DNA from: Bacteroidales bacterium UBA1715
GTDB lineage: Bacteria; Bacteroidota; Bacteroidia; Bacteroidales; UBA1715
Assembly: GCA_002317135.1 (NCBI GenBank)
Contig: DCIX01000031.1
Span: 1 to 25,526 of the forward strand
Direction: 5' to 3'
DNA length: 25,526 nt
Shown: positions 8,283 through 16,371 of the stretch, in pieces
How the letters are laid out: each line of letters begins with the position of its first letter
Numbering within the stretch: position 1 is the stretch's first letter
Notes under the pieces: generated by a model
What the model was told of the DNA's origin: nothing
The model's database searches: none
What the model saw: only the letters and a program-made list of their open reading frames with translations
Position numbers and translations under genes: made by a program

Positions 8283-8294
8283 AAAGTATCATTA

Positions 8295-9314
8295 TTATTC
8301 AACAAAAGAAATCCAACCAAATGGATCTTCCACATCACCATATTGGATTCCTACTAATGTTTCATATAATTTAACGCAAGTCTTTCCTGGATTTACTTGG
8401 TCACCAAATGTATATGTTTTATTTTCATCTGGATCTACCACAGCAGAAATAGGTGAAATTACAGCAGCAGTTCCACATTCTGCAGCTTCGTCACATTCTG
8501 CTAATTCAGTCAATGGAAATTGACGTTTTTCTACAGTTAAGCCAATTTTTTCTGCCAATGCTTGCAAACTCATATTTGTAATAGAAGGCAAAATTGAAGA
8601 AGATTTTGGTGTGATATATTTGTCTCCTTTAATAGCGAAGAAGTTTGCAGGACCACATTCGTCAATATATTTCTTTTCCTTTGGATCCAAGTACAATGCT
8701 GCACCATAACCCATTTCATGACATTTAATTGACATATTCAATGCAGCAGCATAGTTTCCACCGATTTTAACTGTACCTGTTCCAAGTGGGGCAGCACGGT
8801 CAGAACCACGTTCAACAATAACCTTGATAGGTTTGAAACCACCTTTATAGTAAGGACCAACAGGACTACAGAATAGAATAAGAATGTATTCTGTTGAAGC
8901 ACTGATACCCAAACGAGGACTTACACCAATTAACAATGGGCGAATGTATAAAGACGCACCTGTTCCGTATGGTGGAACAAAGTCAGAGTTCTTTTTAACC
9001 AAAGTAAACAACATTTCCTTGAAGATTTCCTTTGGAACTTCTGGCATTCCAACACGAGCTGCAGAACTATTTAAACGTTTTGCATTTTCTTCCCAACGGA
9101 ATACACGAATTTTTCCATCTTTTCCGCGATATGCCTTCAAACCTTCAAAACATTCTTGTCCATAGTGTAAACAAGTAGCAGACATGTGCATTGTAACTGT
9201 TTCGTCTGTTGTTACCTCAACTGAACCCCACTTACCATCCTTGTAGTAGCATCGGGTATTTGCATTAGTCTTCTCGTATCCAAACGGAAGATTTCCCCAA
9301 TCAATATCTATCAT
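8295..9314 (-). CDS. ilvE: Branched-chain amino acid aminotransferase
   Basis: This PLP enzyme (fold type IV) transfers the amino group between glutamate and the 2-keto acids of leucine, isoleucine and valine. From MIDIDWGNLPFGY it has 339 residues, in the range of the long-form bacterial and eukaryotic BCATs. Visible motifs are HYGQECFEGLKAYRG with the substrate-side Tyr, RF.ENAKRL-like sequence, SLYIRPLL, the PLP Lys near 183 in GTVKIGGNYAA, the DECGPANFFAI region, SSILPSITNMSL, and the C-terminal GIQYGD. A longer frame starts at 9341 but would overlap the upstream gene; 9314 leaves a 19-base gap. It follows the cyclase gene, possibly on one transcript, and is closed by a strong terminator. 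No leucine leader was seen in front of it, unlike leuA. Confidence 0.96.
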   Translation of the reverse strand: MIDIDWGNLPFGYEKTNANTRCYYKDGKWGSVEVTTDETVTMHMSATCLHYGQECFEGLKAYRGKDGKIRVFRWEENAKRLNSSAARVGMPEVPKEIFKEMLFTLVKKNSDFVPPYGTGASLYIRPLLIGVSPRLGISASTEYILILFCSPVGPYYKGGFKPIKVIVERGSDRAAPLGTGTVKIGGNYAAALNMSIKCHEMGYGAALYLDPKEKKYIDECGPANFFAIKGDKYITPKSSSILPSITNMSLQALAEKIGLTVEKRQFPLTELAECDEAAECGTAAVISPISAVVDPDENKTYTFGDQVNPGKTCVKLYETLVGIQYGDVEDPFGWISFVE

Positions 9315-9333
9315 ACTAGTATCTTTTAAATTT

Positions 9334-12300
9334 TTATACAATTATATTAAATTTTGTTATTTGTTCCTGCAATTTTTTAATATGTCTTACTTTTTCTGGA
9401 TTTCTATTGCTTCTTGAATAGTTTGTATAATATGTATGTTCTTGCAAAAATTTTATCTGACCAAGTAACCATTCATATTCATTTTTCTTCACAATTTTCA
9501 TTTCTAAGAATTCCTTGTACAGTTCTCGAGATACACTTTCGTAGTCGCTTCTTCCCAAATAATCAAGGTCAGCATCGCGGATAATTTGTTCTAACAAATT
9601 ACGTGGTTCCTCAGAAATAATCGTACATTCAATCAAACGGCAAATACGAGCAATTTGTTCCGAAGAATAGCCTTCGTTAGGCAAAATTTCTTTTGCTATT
9701 TTAATACTTTCATGCTCATGATTACAATACGAATGCATAAAACCAGAATCGTGGAACAAGGCTGCAGTCTTAAGAATATACATATCTTCATCATTCACAT
9801 TCTCTGCCTGACCAATAATCTCAACCTGAGCAACAACATCTATTGTATGTTTTATGCTATGATAAAAATAAATAGAAGGTAGATTTTGCTCTAACATCGA
9901 ATAAATCTGCTCTTGTAAACCATCGAATCTAAATAAAGCAAGTTTGTGAGCAAATTCCTTATTTGGCAAAGACCTTAATGGATTTTCGGCATACATTGCC
10001 TTAAAACCATTTACAAAATACATATCCATTTTCTCGTCTTTACCCTTTACCGGAACCTTTCCACGATATTCACAATCAAAAATATCGCGTATCAGCAAAT
10101 AGGTACTTTCCGACACATTTACTCTTCCTACTTCACCAGAAGATTCCATACGATTCGCCACATTTACACTATCCCCCCAAATATCGTAAGAATATTTCTT
10201 GCTACCGACAACACCGGCTATTACTGGACCTGTATGTACGCCAATACGAACTCCCCACAATTCCGATTTGTCAGGTAATTCTTTCTGCAATTCCGAAAGA
10301 CGATGTTGCATTTCCAAAGCAACGGCAACAACTTCTATTGGATTGGTTGTATTCTTTTTCGGGATACCACCTGCACACATATACGCATCGCCAATTGTCT
10401 TGATTTTCTCGACATTATACTTGCCAACAATTTTATCGAATTCTGAAAAATATTTGTCTAATTCTTGAATCAAAGCATCGGCTGAAATTCGGTCTGCAAT
10501 TTTTGTAAATCCCTTAAAATCAGAGAATAGTACCGTTACCATCTCGAAATTCATAGAACGTACACGACCAGTTTCCTTTAACTCCCTAGCAGCCTCATCA
10601 GGCAACATATTGGTAAGTAAATTATCAGATTTCTCCTTATCTTCTTGCAAATCTTTTGTTTTCGTTTCCACAATTTTCGTTACCACCTTGTGTTCACGCG
10701 CTAAACCTTTTGAGCGGATTCTCATAAGCCATAATAGTAAAGCGACAAATAAAACTGCATAAAATGCCATTGCCCATATCGATAGTAATGGATGCTGCTT
10801 TATTTCAAAAGAGAATGTCGTTTCCTTTGAAGAGGCTCCATTTGCACGCTTTGCAACGACATGGAACGTGTATTTCCCCGACGGCAAATCCCTATATTCC
10901 TTTACATGTAATGCTACTGGCTGAGACCAATCTGGATCAAATCCTTCCAAATAATATGAATATAAAATATCATCGTGATTTTCATATTCAATTGACACAA
11001 AATCAAATAGAATAGAATTTGTGTTATACGACAAAACCGTACGTTCTGCTGTTTGCGATAACAACGAATCATTGTCAACCAAAACTCGTGAAAGTTCCAC
11101 ATTACCCAAAACCTTTCGTGCAATCAATTTATTAAAATCCATACGGATCATACCATTCTTTCCACCTAACCAAAATACTGAGTTATCATCAGAAAGAATA
11201 TGATCAATATGGCTACCACGAAGTTTTGCAAATGGAGCAGTGATAAGTGTATATCGTTCTCTATTATTTGTATTCCAAGCAACTGCGACCTGTGTTTCAA
11301 AAGTTCCGACTTTCTGAAAAGCCATCCAAAGATTTTGATCGGCATCCTCAATAATAGGAGAAACTATCGTATTTCCTTGTAAATCAGGAAGTACTATTCT
11401 ACTATCACGATAAAAGAATTTATTTATGGTATCACAACGATACAATCCATCATAGGTCGAAAAAATAGTTCCCGAAGAAGTCTCAAACACGCACACCGTC
11501 TGTATATCCTTTGGTAGCCCTTGCCAATCACAAGGAACCAAATTCAAACTTTTCGTTGAATCTGAGTTAATCACCTTCTTAATCATCCACAAACCACTTT
11601 GTTTCGTACCACAAAATGCAAAACAATCATTTGCTCCTTTGGCAATAGATGTAATGTCTAATTCAGAAACAGGAAATGAAACAGTTGGCAAATATTTCGG
11701 ATATGTTTGTGGCGAGCCATTCCATACCGACAATCGTTCCTTTGAAACAGAAATGATATAGTTGCCTACACAAGTAACATACTGAAAATCACCGGCAGAC
11801 AATGTTTGTTCTAACTGAGATTGAGAAGGAATCAACAACTGTAATCCATTGTTCGTAGCAGCAATAATTTCACCCTTAGAAGTCTTTGTTACAGCATTAC
11901 ATTGTGCCTCACAGACCTTTTTACAACCCTTGCCGTCTATTTTGAACACTCCACAATCGGTGCCAACAATAAGTTCATTCTTTCCATATCGTACTACCGA
12001 TAACACATTGCCACGCAACCCATTATATTTATTGTAATACGAAATTGCAGAATGAATTTCTACACGAGAAATTCCATTACGAGTAGTCGTCCAAACATTG
12101 CTGTTCTTATCGACCATCATACCTAAAATCCTATCATCTAACAAGCCAACAGATTCAGAAAACGAATGTAACACCGTGCCATTTTCATTTAGACAAAACA
12201 AACCGTGATTGTAAGTTCCAACGCAAATAGAATTAGCAGAAACCCTCACAAGACAAGAGAAATCAGATTGTATAGAATCAATGTCTGTTTGTAACCAATC

Positions 12301-12960
12301 AGAACTATTATTTGAGCAACGAATAATTCCATTGCTTGTCAAAAGATATAAATAGTTGTCGGTACGCTGTGCCGCAATAATTGCCAATGAATTATTTTGA
12401 CATACCGTTTTTCCATTATAAAAATAGACGCTTTTATCTGTAGCAATCAATAATCGATCTCTGTCAACAAATAATTTTTGAACACCTGGAATTTGTTCCA
12501 GCAAAGTTGGCATACCATTATTCAATTCATATAATGTTGATTTCATAACAAAATACACATGTCCTTTTATAGACACAACACTTTGTATTTCATTAAGTTG
12601 TACAGTGTCATCTACTATCGAAACAACTTGTAATTGATTTTGGCTATTTCGAATTATTTTTCCAATAAACTTTGAGGTCGAAACCAAAATTTCACCTTGC
12701 CTATCCACGTACAATGTAGGAAATCCTTTACACGAAAGAACATTCCAAGAAGCTCCATTGAAAAATAAGATACCATTATCTGTTTCAGCGAAAATAATGC
12801 CTTCATCACTTTGGACAATATTTCCTAATCCACCGCTATATCCAATTTTAGAGAAAGGAATATTCTCAAAATATGGAATACCAACTTTGTTTTGTTGCGC
12901 CTGTGCTAGCGTAGCAAACAAAATAGAAATAAAAAATACTATGCGTTTAATTGAAACCAA
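9334..12960 (-). CDS. Propeller/Y_Y_Y sensor with adenylate cyclase and HD domains
   Basis: The 1208 residues have this layout. Signal peptide (1-21, ending LAQAQQ). A long beta-propeller sensor like the Reg_prop domains of hybrid two-component systems (about 30-650; repeated units such as DGKG and NGIXR). A Y_Y_Y-type domain near 655-725 (YSYYLEGFDPDWSQP, LPSGKYTFHVVAKRANG). One membrane helix (about 729-748), then a coiled linker with NMLPDEAARELKETGRV. A class III cyclase domain (about 800-985) has both metal Asp residues (FSDF, Asp814; IGDAYM, Asp858), the adenine-specifying Lys854 and Asp926 (IKTIGD, YDIWGD), Asn933, Arg937, and VPVKGK, so ATP should be the substrate. The C-terminus (about 1010-1180) is an HD domain: YHSIKHT (His1034, His1038), LFHDSG (His1070-Asp1071) and RDADLDYLG. 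Such HD domains are phosphohydrolases; cAMP as substrate is inference. The start codon is TTG; no in-frame ATG gives a signal peptide. Confidence 0.92.
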   Translation of the reverse strand: MVSIKRIVFFISILFATLAQAQQNKVGIPYFENIPFSKIGYSGGLGNIVQSDEGIIFAETDNGILFFNGASWNVLSCKGFPTLYVDRQGEILVSTSKFIGKIIRNSQNQLQVVSIVDDTVQLNEIQSVVSIKGHVYFVMKSTLYELNNGMPTLLEQIPGVQKLFVDRDRLLIATDKSVYFYNGKTVCQNNSLAIIAAQRTDNYLYLLTSNGIIRCSNNSSDWLQTDIDSIQSDFSCLVRVSANSICVGTYNHGLFCLNENGTVLHSFSESVGLLDDRILGMMVDKNSNVWTTTRNGISRVEIHSAISYYNKYNGLRGNVLSVVRYGKNELIVGTDCGVFKIDGKGCKKVCEAQCNAVTKTSKGEIIAATNNGLQLLIPSQSQLEQTLSAGDFQYVTCVGNYIISVSKERLSVWNGSPQTYPKYLPTVSFPVSELDITSIAKGANDCFAFCGTKQSGLWMIKKVINSDSTKSLNLVPCDWQGLPKDIQTVCVFETSSGTIFSTYDGLYRCDTINKFFYRDSRIVLPDLQGNTIVSPIIEDADQNLWMAFQKVGTFETQVAVAWNTNNRERYTLITAPFAKLRGSHIDHILSDDNSVFWLGGKNGMIRMDFNKLIARKVLGNVELSRVLVDNDSLLSQTAERTVLSYNTNSILFDFVSIEYENHDDILYSYYLEGFDPDWSQPVALHVKEYRDLPSGKYTFHVVAKRANGASSKETTFSFEIKQHPLLSIWAMAFYAVLFVALLLWLMRIRSKGLAREHKVVTKIVETKTKDLQEDKEKSDNLLTNMLPDEAARELKETGRVRSMNFEMVTVLFSDFKGFTKIADRISADALIQELDKYFSEFDKIVGKYNVEKIKTIGDAYMCAGGIPKKNTTNPIEVVAVALEMQHRLSELQKELPDKSELWGVRIGVHTGPVIAGVVGSKKYSYDIWGDSVNVANRMESSGEVGRVNVSESTYLLIRDIFDCEYRGKVPVKGKDEKMDMYFVNGFKAMYAENPLRSLPNKEFAHKLALFRFDGLQEQIYSMLEQNLPSIYFYHSIKHTIDVVAQVEIIGQAENVNDEDMYILKTAALFHDSGFMHSYCNHEHESIKIAKEILPNEGYSSEQIARICRLIECTIISEEPRNLLEQIIRDADLDYLGRSDYESVSRELYKEFLEMKIVKKNEYEWLLGQIKFLQEHTYYTNYSRSNRNPEKVRHIKKLQEQITKFNIIV

Positions 12961-13013
12961 ATTATTTTTATTACTTTTATCACGCTTTTTTAGAATAAAA
13001 ATGAAAAAGCATT

Positions 13014-13021
13014 CAAAGGTA
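13014..13021 (-). promoter_or_regulatory. Predicted -7 box of the cyclase gene
   Basis: TACCTTTG on the minus strand fits TAnnTTTG and lies about 53 bases before the TTG start at 12960, inside the 77-base divergent gap shared with the universal stress gene. The -33 region would fall inside the stress gene; no TTG is evident there. Confidence 0.4.
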
Positions 13022-13037
13022 TTAAAATATTAAAACT

Positions 13038-13862
13038 ATGGAACATTTACAGAAAACTATTTTAGTCGCTTGGGATTTTTCTAATGTTGCAGAATATGCA
13101 ATGCAACATGCAATTCGCTTTGCGCAAACGATTGGAAGCACAACGGTTACGCTATTGAATATCGTAAATGACGAAAAAGATATAGAAAAAGCAACTGCTC
13201 AACTTAAAATAGTTGCCGATGATGCTCAAAAGAAATACAGTTTTAAACCAGACTATCTTGCTGTTGAAGGTGACATTTTTACAACAATTAAAGAAGTTGC
13301 ACATAAATTGAACTGTCCTTTCGTATTTATGGGAACTCATGGTATGAAGGGTTTACAAAAGATTACTGGTAGTTGGGCTCTTAAAGTTATCGAAGGGTCT
13401 GATTGTCCTTTTATCGTTGTTCAACGTCCTCCACGCGACGAGCACTTCGAAGACATTGTTTGTCCTATCGACTACAAAAAAGAAGATAAACAAAAAGTTT
13501 CATGGGCAGTTTACATGAATAAATTCTTTAAATCGAAATTCTACTTATATATTCAAAAAAGTAACGATGCTAGCCTAAAACGCCAAATCTATTCTAACCT
13601 AGTACATGTTAAATCAGTATTAGATCAAAACAATATTGAATATATCGAAGTAGAAGGTGCTGGAAAAGATGATTTCGCCGATGAAGTTATAGAATATGCT
13701 AACGGAATGAACGCCAACGCAATTCTTGTAACAACTTCAAAAGAATTAGACTTGGCTGACTATATGTTTGGCGCCAATGAACAAAAAATCATCGGCAACA
13801 AATATGGAATCTCTGCAATTACAGTATTGCCAAATGCTGGTAAACTAAAAGGATTCAACTAA
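13038..13862 (+). CDS. Tandem universal stress protein
   Basis: The 274 residues hold two UspA-type domains, about 1-132 and 138-268. The first begins KTILVAWDFSNVAEYAMQHA and has the nucleotide-binding loop MGTHGMKGLQKITGS, close to G-2x-G-9x-G-S/T but with one residue fewer between the last glycines. It ends in the usual CPFIVVQ strand. The second keeps the fold (DIVCPIDY, then ILVTTSKELDLADYMFG, then ISAITVLPN) but its loop has lost the glycine pattern, so only the first domain is likely to bind ATP. The protein is cytoplasmic. Roles of Usp proteins are broad (stress survival, growth arrest), and no partner can be named from the sequence. The gene is monocistronic, ends in a strong terminator, and diverges from the cyclase gene. 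Confidence 0.93.
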   Translation: MEHLQKTILVAWDFSNVAEYAMQHAIRFAQTIGSTTVTLLNIVNDEKDIEKATAQLKIVADDAQKKYSFKPDYLAVEGDIFTTIKEVAHKLNCPFVFMGTHGMKGLQKITGSWALKVIEGSDCPFIVVQRPPRDEHFEDIVCPIDYKKEDKQKVSWAVYMNKFFKSKFYLYIQKSNDASLKRQIYSNLVHVKSVLDQNNIEYIEVEGAGKDDFADEVIEYANGMNANAILVTTSKELDLADYMFGANEQKIIGNKYGISAITVLPNAGKLKGFN

Positions 13863-13881
13863 ATAAATTAGATTCTCTTAC

Positions 13882-13912
13882 AAAAAGACCACCAATACAG
13901 TGGTCTTTTTTT
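13882..13912 (+). terminator. Rho-independent terminator after the Usp gene
   Basis: AAAAAGACCAC (13882-13892) pairs perfectly with GTGGTCTTTTT (13900-13910) around a 7-base loop, and the T run continues to 13912. It separates the stress gene from the protease gene, which starts 13 bases later. Confidence 0.88.
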
Positions 13913-13925
13913 ATATACATAACCT

Positions 13926-15605
13926 ATGAAAAAACTTGTAACACTTTGTATCTCTTTTATTTTTGCACTAAGTTCTTTCTCGCAAAATTTTACCGAAGGT
14001 CGATATAGAATAACATTCAAAGACAAGAAGAATTCTCCGTATTCTATCGAAAATCCACAAGGCTTTTTAAGCGCGAAAGCAATTGAAAGAAGAGAGAAAT
14101 TCAATATTGAGATTACAGAACAAGACATTCCGGTAAACCCACAATATATTGCTTCCGTAACAGAACTTGGAGCCGTATTTTGCAATAGTTCAAAATGGTT
14201 TAACTCAGTCATATTCTACATTAAAAATCAAGAAACGTTCGATATAATTAAGAAGTTGTATTTCATAAAAAATATGGAATATGTTGCTCCAATACCAAAA
14301 TGGATTTGCGACAAACGCAAACTTACAGAAAAAGACTCACTACATTTTGATGACAATTTTAAATCACTCTTTGAATCAGCAAGATCAATTCAAGAAATCT
14401 ATGGAAATTCAGGAAAACAATGCGATATGTTAGGTGTTCTTCAATCACATTTCTCAGAACATTGGGGACAAGGTATGACTATTGCGATTGCTGATGCGGG
14501 CTTCCTTCATGTTGATTCAGCAAACGTTTTCCAAAAGATGCGAGACGATAACCGTATCCTATTCACCCGCGATGTAACTGGAACAGCCGCATGTTTAGAC
14601 ACAACCATAGATATTTTTTCAAAAGGAGGCCATGGTATGCAGGTTCTATCCCTCATTGGCGGAGTGTATCCTGGAAAACTTATTGGAACTGCTCCTATGG
14701 CAAGCTTTATTTTATTTAGAACCGAAGAAGAAGATACCGAATACACCGTTGAAGAAGACAACTGGGTTGCCGCAGCAGAAATTGCCGACAGTGCCGGAGC
14801 AGACATAATGTCAACTTCGTTGGGTTACAGCGATTTTGACGACAAAAGTCAAAGTTATACCTATGCCGACATGAATGGTAATACTACAAGGATTACCATT
14901 GCAGCAGATATTGCAGCATCAAAAGGAATGCTATTGCTCAATAGTGCTGGAAATTCCGGCGACGAACCTTGGAAATATATTACTGCGCCTGCCGATGCAG
15001 ATAGTATTATAACTGTTGGTGCCTGCAACTACAACCAGAAAAAAACGGCATTTAGTTCTTTTGGCCCTACTTCCGACAAACGTATTAAACCTGATGTAAT
15101 GGCTCTTGGACTATATCCAGCAATAGTGACAGCAAATGGTACTGTACGCAATGCAAGTGGTGGTACATCTTTCTCCTGCCCACTTATGGCTGGCGCATGC
15201 GCAACTTTATGGTCAGAATTCCCAGACTCATCTGCCCAAACAATAAAGAAATTTATCCTAAAATGTGCTGACAGAAGCAATAAACCAAACAATAAATACG
15301 GCTATGGCTTACCAAACATCAATAAAGTTCGTAACTATTTCTATGCAAGACAATTATATAATGTTTTAAGCGCACACTATAATCTACCTCCTTTTGAGAA
15401 ATTCTTTGAAAAACTCTTTAATGAAAAAGTATACACAACATTTGACCTTCTTATTGAAATAGCATGCAAAGAGACAACGACTACATCTATCATTAAAGAC
15501 CATGATTATTCCTCATTAGAAATGCCGACATTGTCAAATAAAGGTACAATTACAATAACTACTCGGAATACTAAAAAAGTATCATTCAAAATTACCAGTA
15601 AATAA
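13926..15605 (+). CDS. Exported subtilisin-family (S8) serine protease
   Basis: The 559 residues start with a signal peptide (MKKLVTLCISFIFALSSFSQ). An N-terminal propeptide-like region follows (about 22-125) of the kind common in Bacteroidetes S8 proteases, with YRITFKDKKNSPYSIENPQ and FLSAKAIERREKFNIEI. The catalytic domain (about 175-475) has the full triad: Asp190 in IADAGF, His236 in GGHGMQV and Ser415 in GGTSFSCPLMAGA. The oxyanion Asn lies in LLNSAGNSGDE near 340. The C-terminal 80 residues contain no clear type IX sorting domain (the tail ends KVSFKITSK), so its final location is uncertain. The closing A of its stop codon is also the first base of the mntP start, which means coupled translation of two functionally unrelated genes. 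Confidence 0.93.
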   Translation: MKKLVTLCISFIFALSSFSQNFTEGRYRITFKDKKNSPYSIENPQGFLSAKAIERREKFNIEITEQDIPVNPQYIASVTELGAVFCNSSKWFNSVIFYIKNQETFDIIKKLYFIKNMEYVAPIPKWICDKRKLTEKDSLHFDDNFKSLFESARSIQEIYGNSGKQCDMLGVLQSHFSEHWGQGMTIAIADAGFLHVDSANVFQKMRDDNRILFTRDVTGTAACLDTTIDIFSKGGHGMQVLSLIGGVYPGKLIGTAPMASFILFRTEEEDTEYTVEEDNWVAAAEIADSAGADIMSTSLGYSDFDDKSQSYTYADMNGNTTRITIAADIAASKGMLLLNSAGNSGDEPWKYITAPADADSIITVGACNYNQKKTAFSSFGPTSDKRIKPDVMALGLYPAIVTANGTVRNASGGTSFSCPLMAGACATLWSEFPDSSAQTIKKFILKCADRSNKPNNKYGYGLPNINKVRNYFYARQLYNVLSAHYNLPPFEKFFEKLFNEKVYTTFDLLIEIACKETTTTSIIKDHDYSSLEMPTLSNKGTITITTRNTKKVSFKITSK

Positions 15606-16174
15606 TGAGCATTCTCGAAATTATCCTTTTATCAATAGGCTTGGCTATGGACTGCTTTGCAGTTTCAACAGCCACAGGTATTGCTTGTAAAGACTTGCAA
15701 ATTCGCAAAGCAAGCAAAATGCCTATTTTATTCGGGTTATTTCAAGGTGGAATGCCTTTAATTGGATTTGTTCTTTCTATTTCATTTGCTGAATTTATTG
15801 CCTCTTTTAGCCATTGGATTGCACTTGTAATCTTATGCTTTTTAGGAGGAAAAATGATTCTTGAAGAGCTACGCGATGTTGAAGAAGACGAGGAAAATGA
15901 ATGCACTGCAAATCACTTTAGTTGGAAAAATGTTATCCTACTTGCGATTGCAACAAGTATCGACGCATTAGCTACTGGCATACTCTTCGTTACAACACCT
16001 GAAATCATTGGCTTTGCTGTGATAATTATAGCATTAGGAAGCTTTTTGTTCTCCTGCCTTGGCCTCTACCTTGGACATACTTTTGATAAAAGGATGAATA
16101 TTAAAGCTGGCATTCTCGGCGGAATCATTCTTATTGCTATCGGCGTAAAAATTGTTTTGGAACATTATCTATAG
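15605..16174 (+). CDS. mntP: Manganese efflux pump MntP
   Basis: A 189-residue inner-membrane protein with six hydrophobic segments arranged as two related halves. Each half carries the acidic MntP signature: GLAMDCFAVSTATG in helix 1 and ATSIDALATGI in helix 4. FGLFQGGMPLIGF marks helix 2, and an acidic loop (EELRDVEEDEENE) separates the halves. This is the pattern of MntP (formerly DUF204), which exports Mn2+. The start ATG overlaps the last base of the protease stop codon (TAATG), so both genes lie on one transcript. No yybP-ykoY manganese riboswitch is seen in front of the pair. There is no strong terminator after the gene; an inverted repeat at 16212-16236 is the only candidate. Confidence 0.95.
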   Translation: MSILEIILLSIGLAMDCFAVSTATGIACKDLQIRKASKMPILFGLFQGGMPLIGFVLSISFAEFIASFSHWIALVILCFLGGKMILEELRDVEEDEENECTANHFSWKNVILLAIATSIDALATGILFVTTPEIIGFAVIIIALGSFLFSCLGLYLGHTFDKRMNIKAGILGGIILIAIGVKIVLEHYL

Positions 16175-16211
16175 AAGAATTACTATATTCAATACAAATT
16201 TATAGGCTCAA

Positions 16212-16236
16212 AGAGTTCTAATTCCAAAAAAACTCT
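16212..16236. repeat. Inverted repeat overlapping the leuA promoter
   Basis: AGAGTT (16212-16217) and AACTCT (16231-16236) form a 6-base inverted repeat with a 13-base loop. Its right arm ends on the first base of the predicted -7 box. It could be an operator or a weak end for the mntP transcript; it lacks a following T run. Confidence 0.35.
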
Positions 16237-16243
16237 ATATTTG
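16236..16243 (+). promoter_or_regulatory. Predicted -7 box of the leucine leader-leuA-cysS operon
   Basis: TATATTTG fits TAnnTTTG. It ends only 8 bases before the leader-peptide ATG at 16252, so the transcript would begin just a few bases before, or at, that ATG. No -33 TTG is evident at the usual spacing. Confidence 0.55.
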
Positions 16244-16251
16244 CAACAGAT

Positions 16252-16302
16252 ATGAAAAGATTACACACAATATTGCTCTGTTCGCTCATTAGCCTACGCT
16301 AA
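16252..16302 (+). CDS. Leucine leader peptide
   Basis: The short ORF encodes MKRLHTILLCSLISLR. Five of 16 codons are leucine, all of different or rarer types (TTA 16261, TTG 16273, CTC 16276, CTC 16285, CTA 16294), and two are isoleucine. Its second half is the left arm of an RNA hairpin, and its stop codon UAA lies inside the antiterminator arm. That placement, 69 bases ahead of leuA and followed by a terminator, identifies it as a regulatory leader read by a ribosome that stalls when leucyl-tRNA is scarce. It is too short for normal gene calling. The peptide itself probably has no function. Confidence 0.85.
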   Translation: MKRLHTILLCSLISLR

Positions 16303-16362
16303 GGGGTTGAGCACATATTGTATTAACAATAAGCCCCTTTGCATTTTGCATAGGGGTTTTTT
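16284..16362 (+). promoter_or_regulatory. Leucine transcription attenuator
   Basis: Three competing structures can be drawn. Protector hairpin: GCTCA-TTAGC (16284-16293) pairs with GCTAA (16298-16302) and TGAGC (16308-16312), bulging out GGGGT. Antiterminator: AAGGGG (16301-16306) pairs with CCCCTT (16334-16339), enclosing a small hairpin TATTGT/ACAATA (16316-16321 with 16326-16331). Terminator: CCCCT (16334-16338) pairs with AGGGG (16352-16356). A ribosome stalled at the CTC codons would cover the left protector arm, free GGGG and allow the antiterminator, turning leuA on. With enough leucine the ribosome reaches the stop codon, GGGG is blocked and the terminator forms. The structures are seen in the sequence; the mechanism follows classical amino acid attenuators. 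Confidence 0.8.
16331..16362 (+). terminator. Attenuator terminator before leuA
   Basis: CCCCT (16334-16338) pairs with AGGGG (16352-16356), a T-T mismatch follows, then TGCA (16340-16343) pairs with TGCA (16347-16350) around a 3-base loop. The stem can be lengthened by AAG (16331-16333) with the first three T of the T run (16357-16362). It ends 9 bases before the leuA ATG, so it stops transcription before the gene. Confidence 0.85.
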
Positions 16363-16371
16363 ATTAAATTT

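Noticed and set aside
8242..8292. N-terminal extension of queD
   Set aside because: It is encoded by the ilvE terminator hairpin and T run; QueD proteins begin near the MTKIRITKEF start.
8253..8292. Palindrome considered as a CRISPR repeat or mobile-element end
   Set aside because: It occurs once here with a T run in the right place for a terminator; no spacers, no duplications and no transposase nearby.
15605..16251. Search for a manganese riboswitch (yybP-ykoY) near mntP
   Set aside because: mntP follows the protease with a one-base overlap, leaving no room for a 5' element, and no matching structure was seen upstream of the protease.
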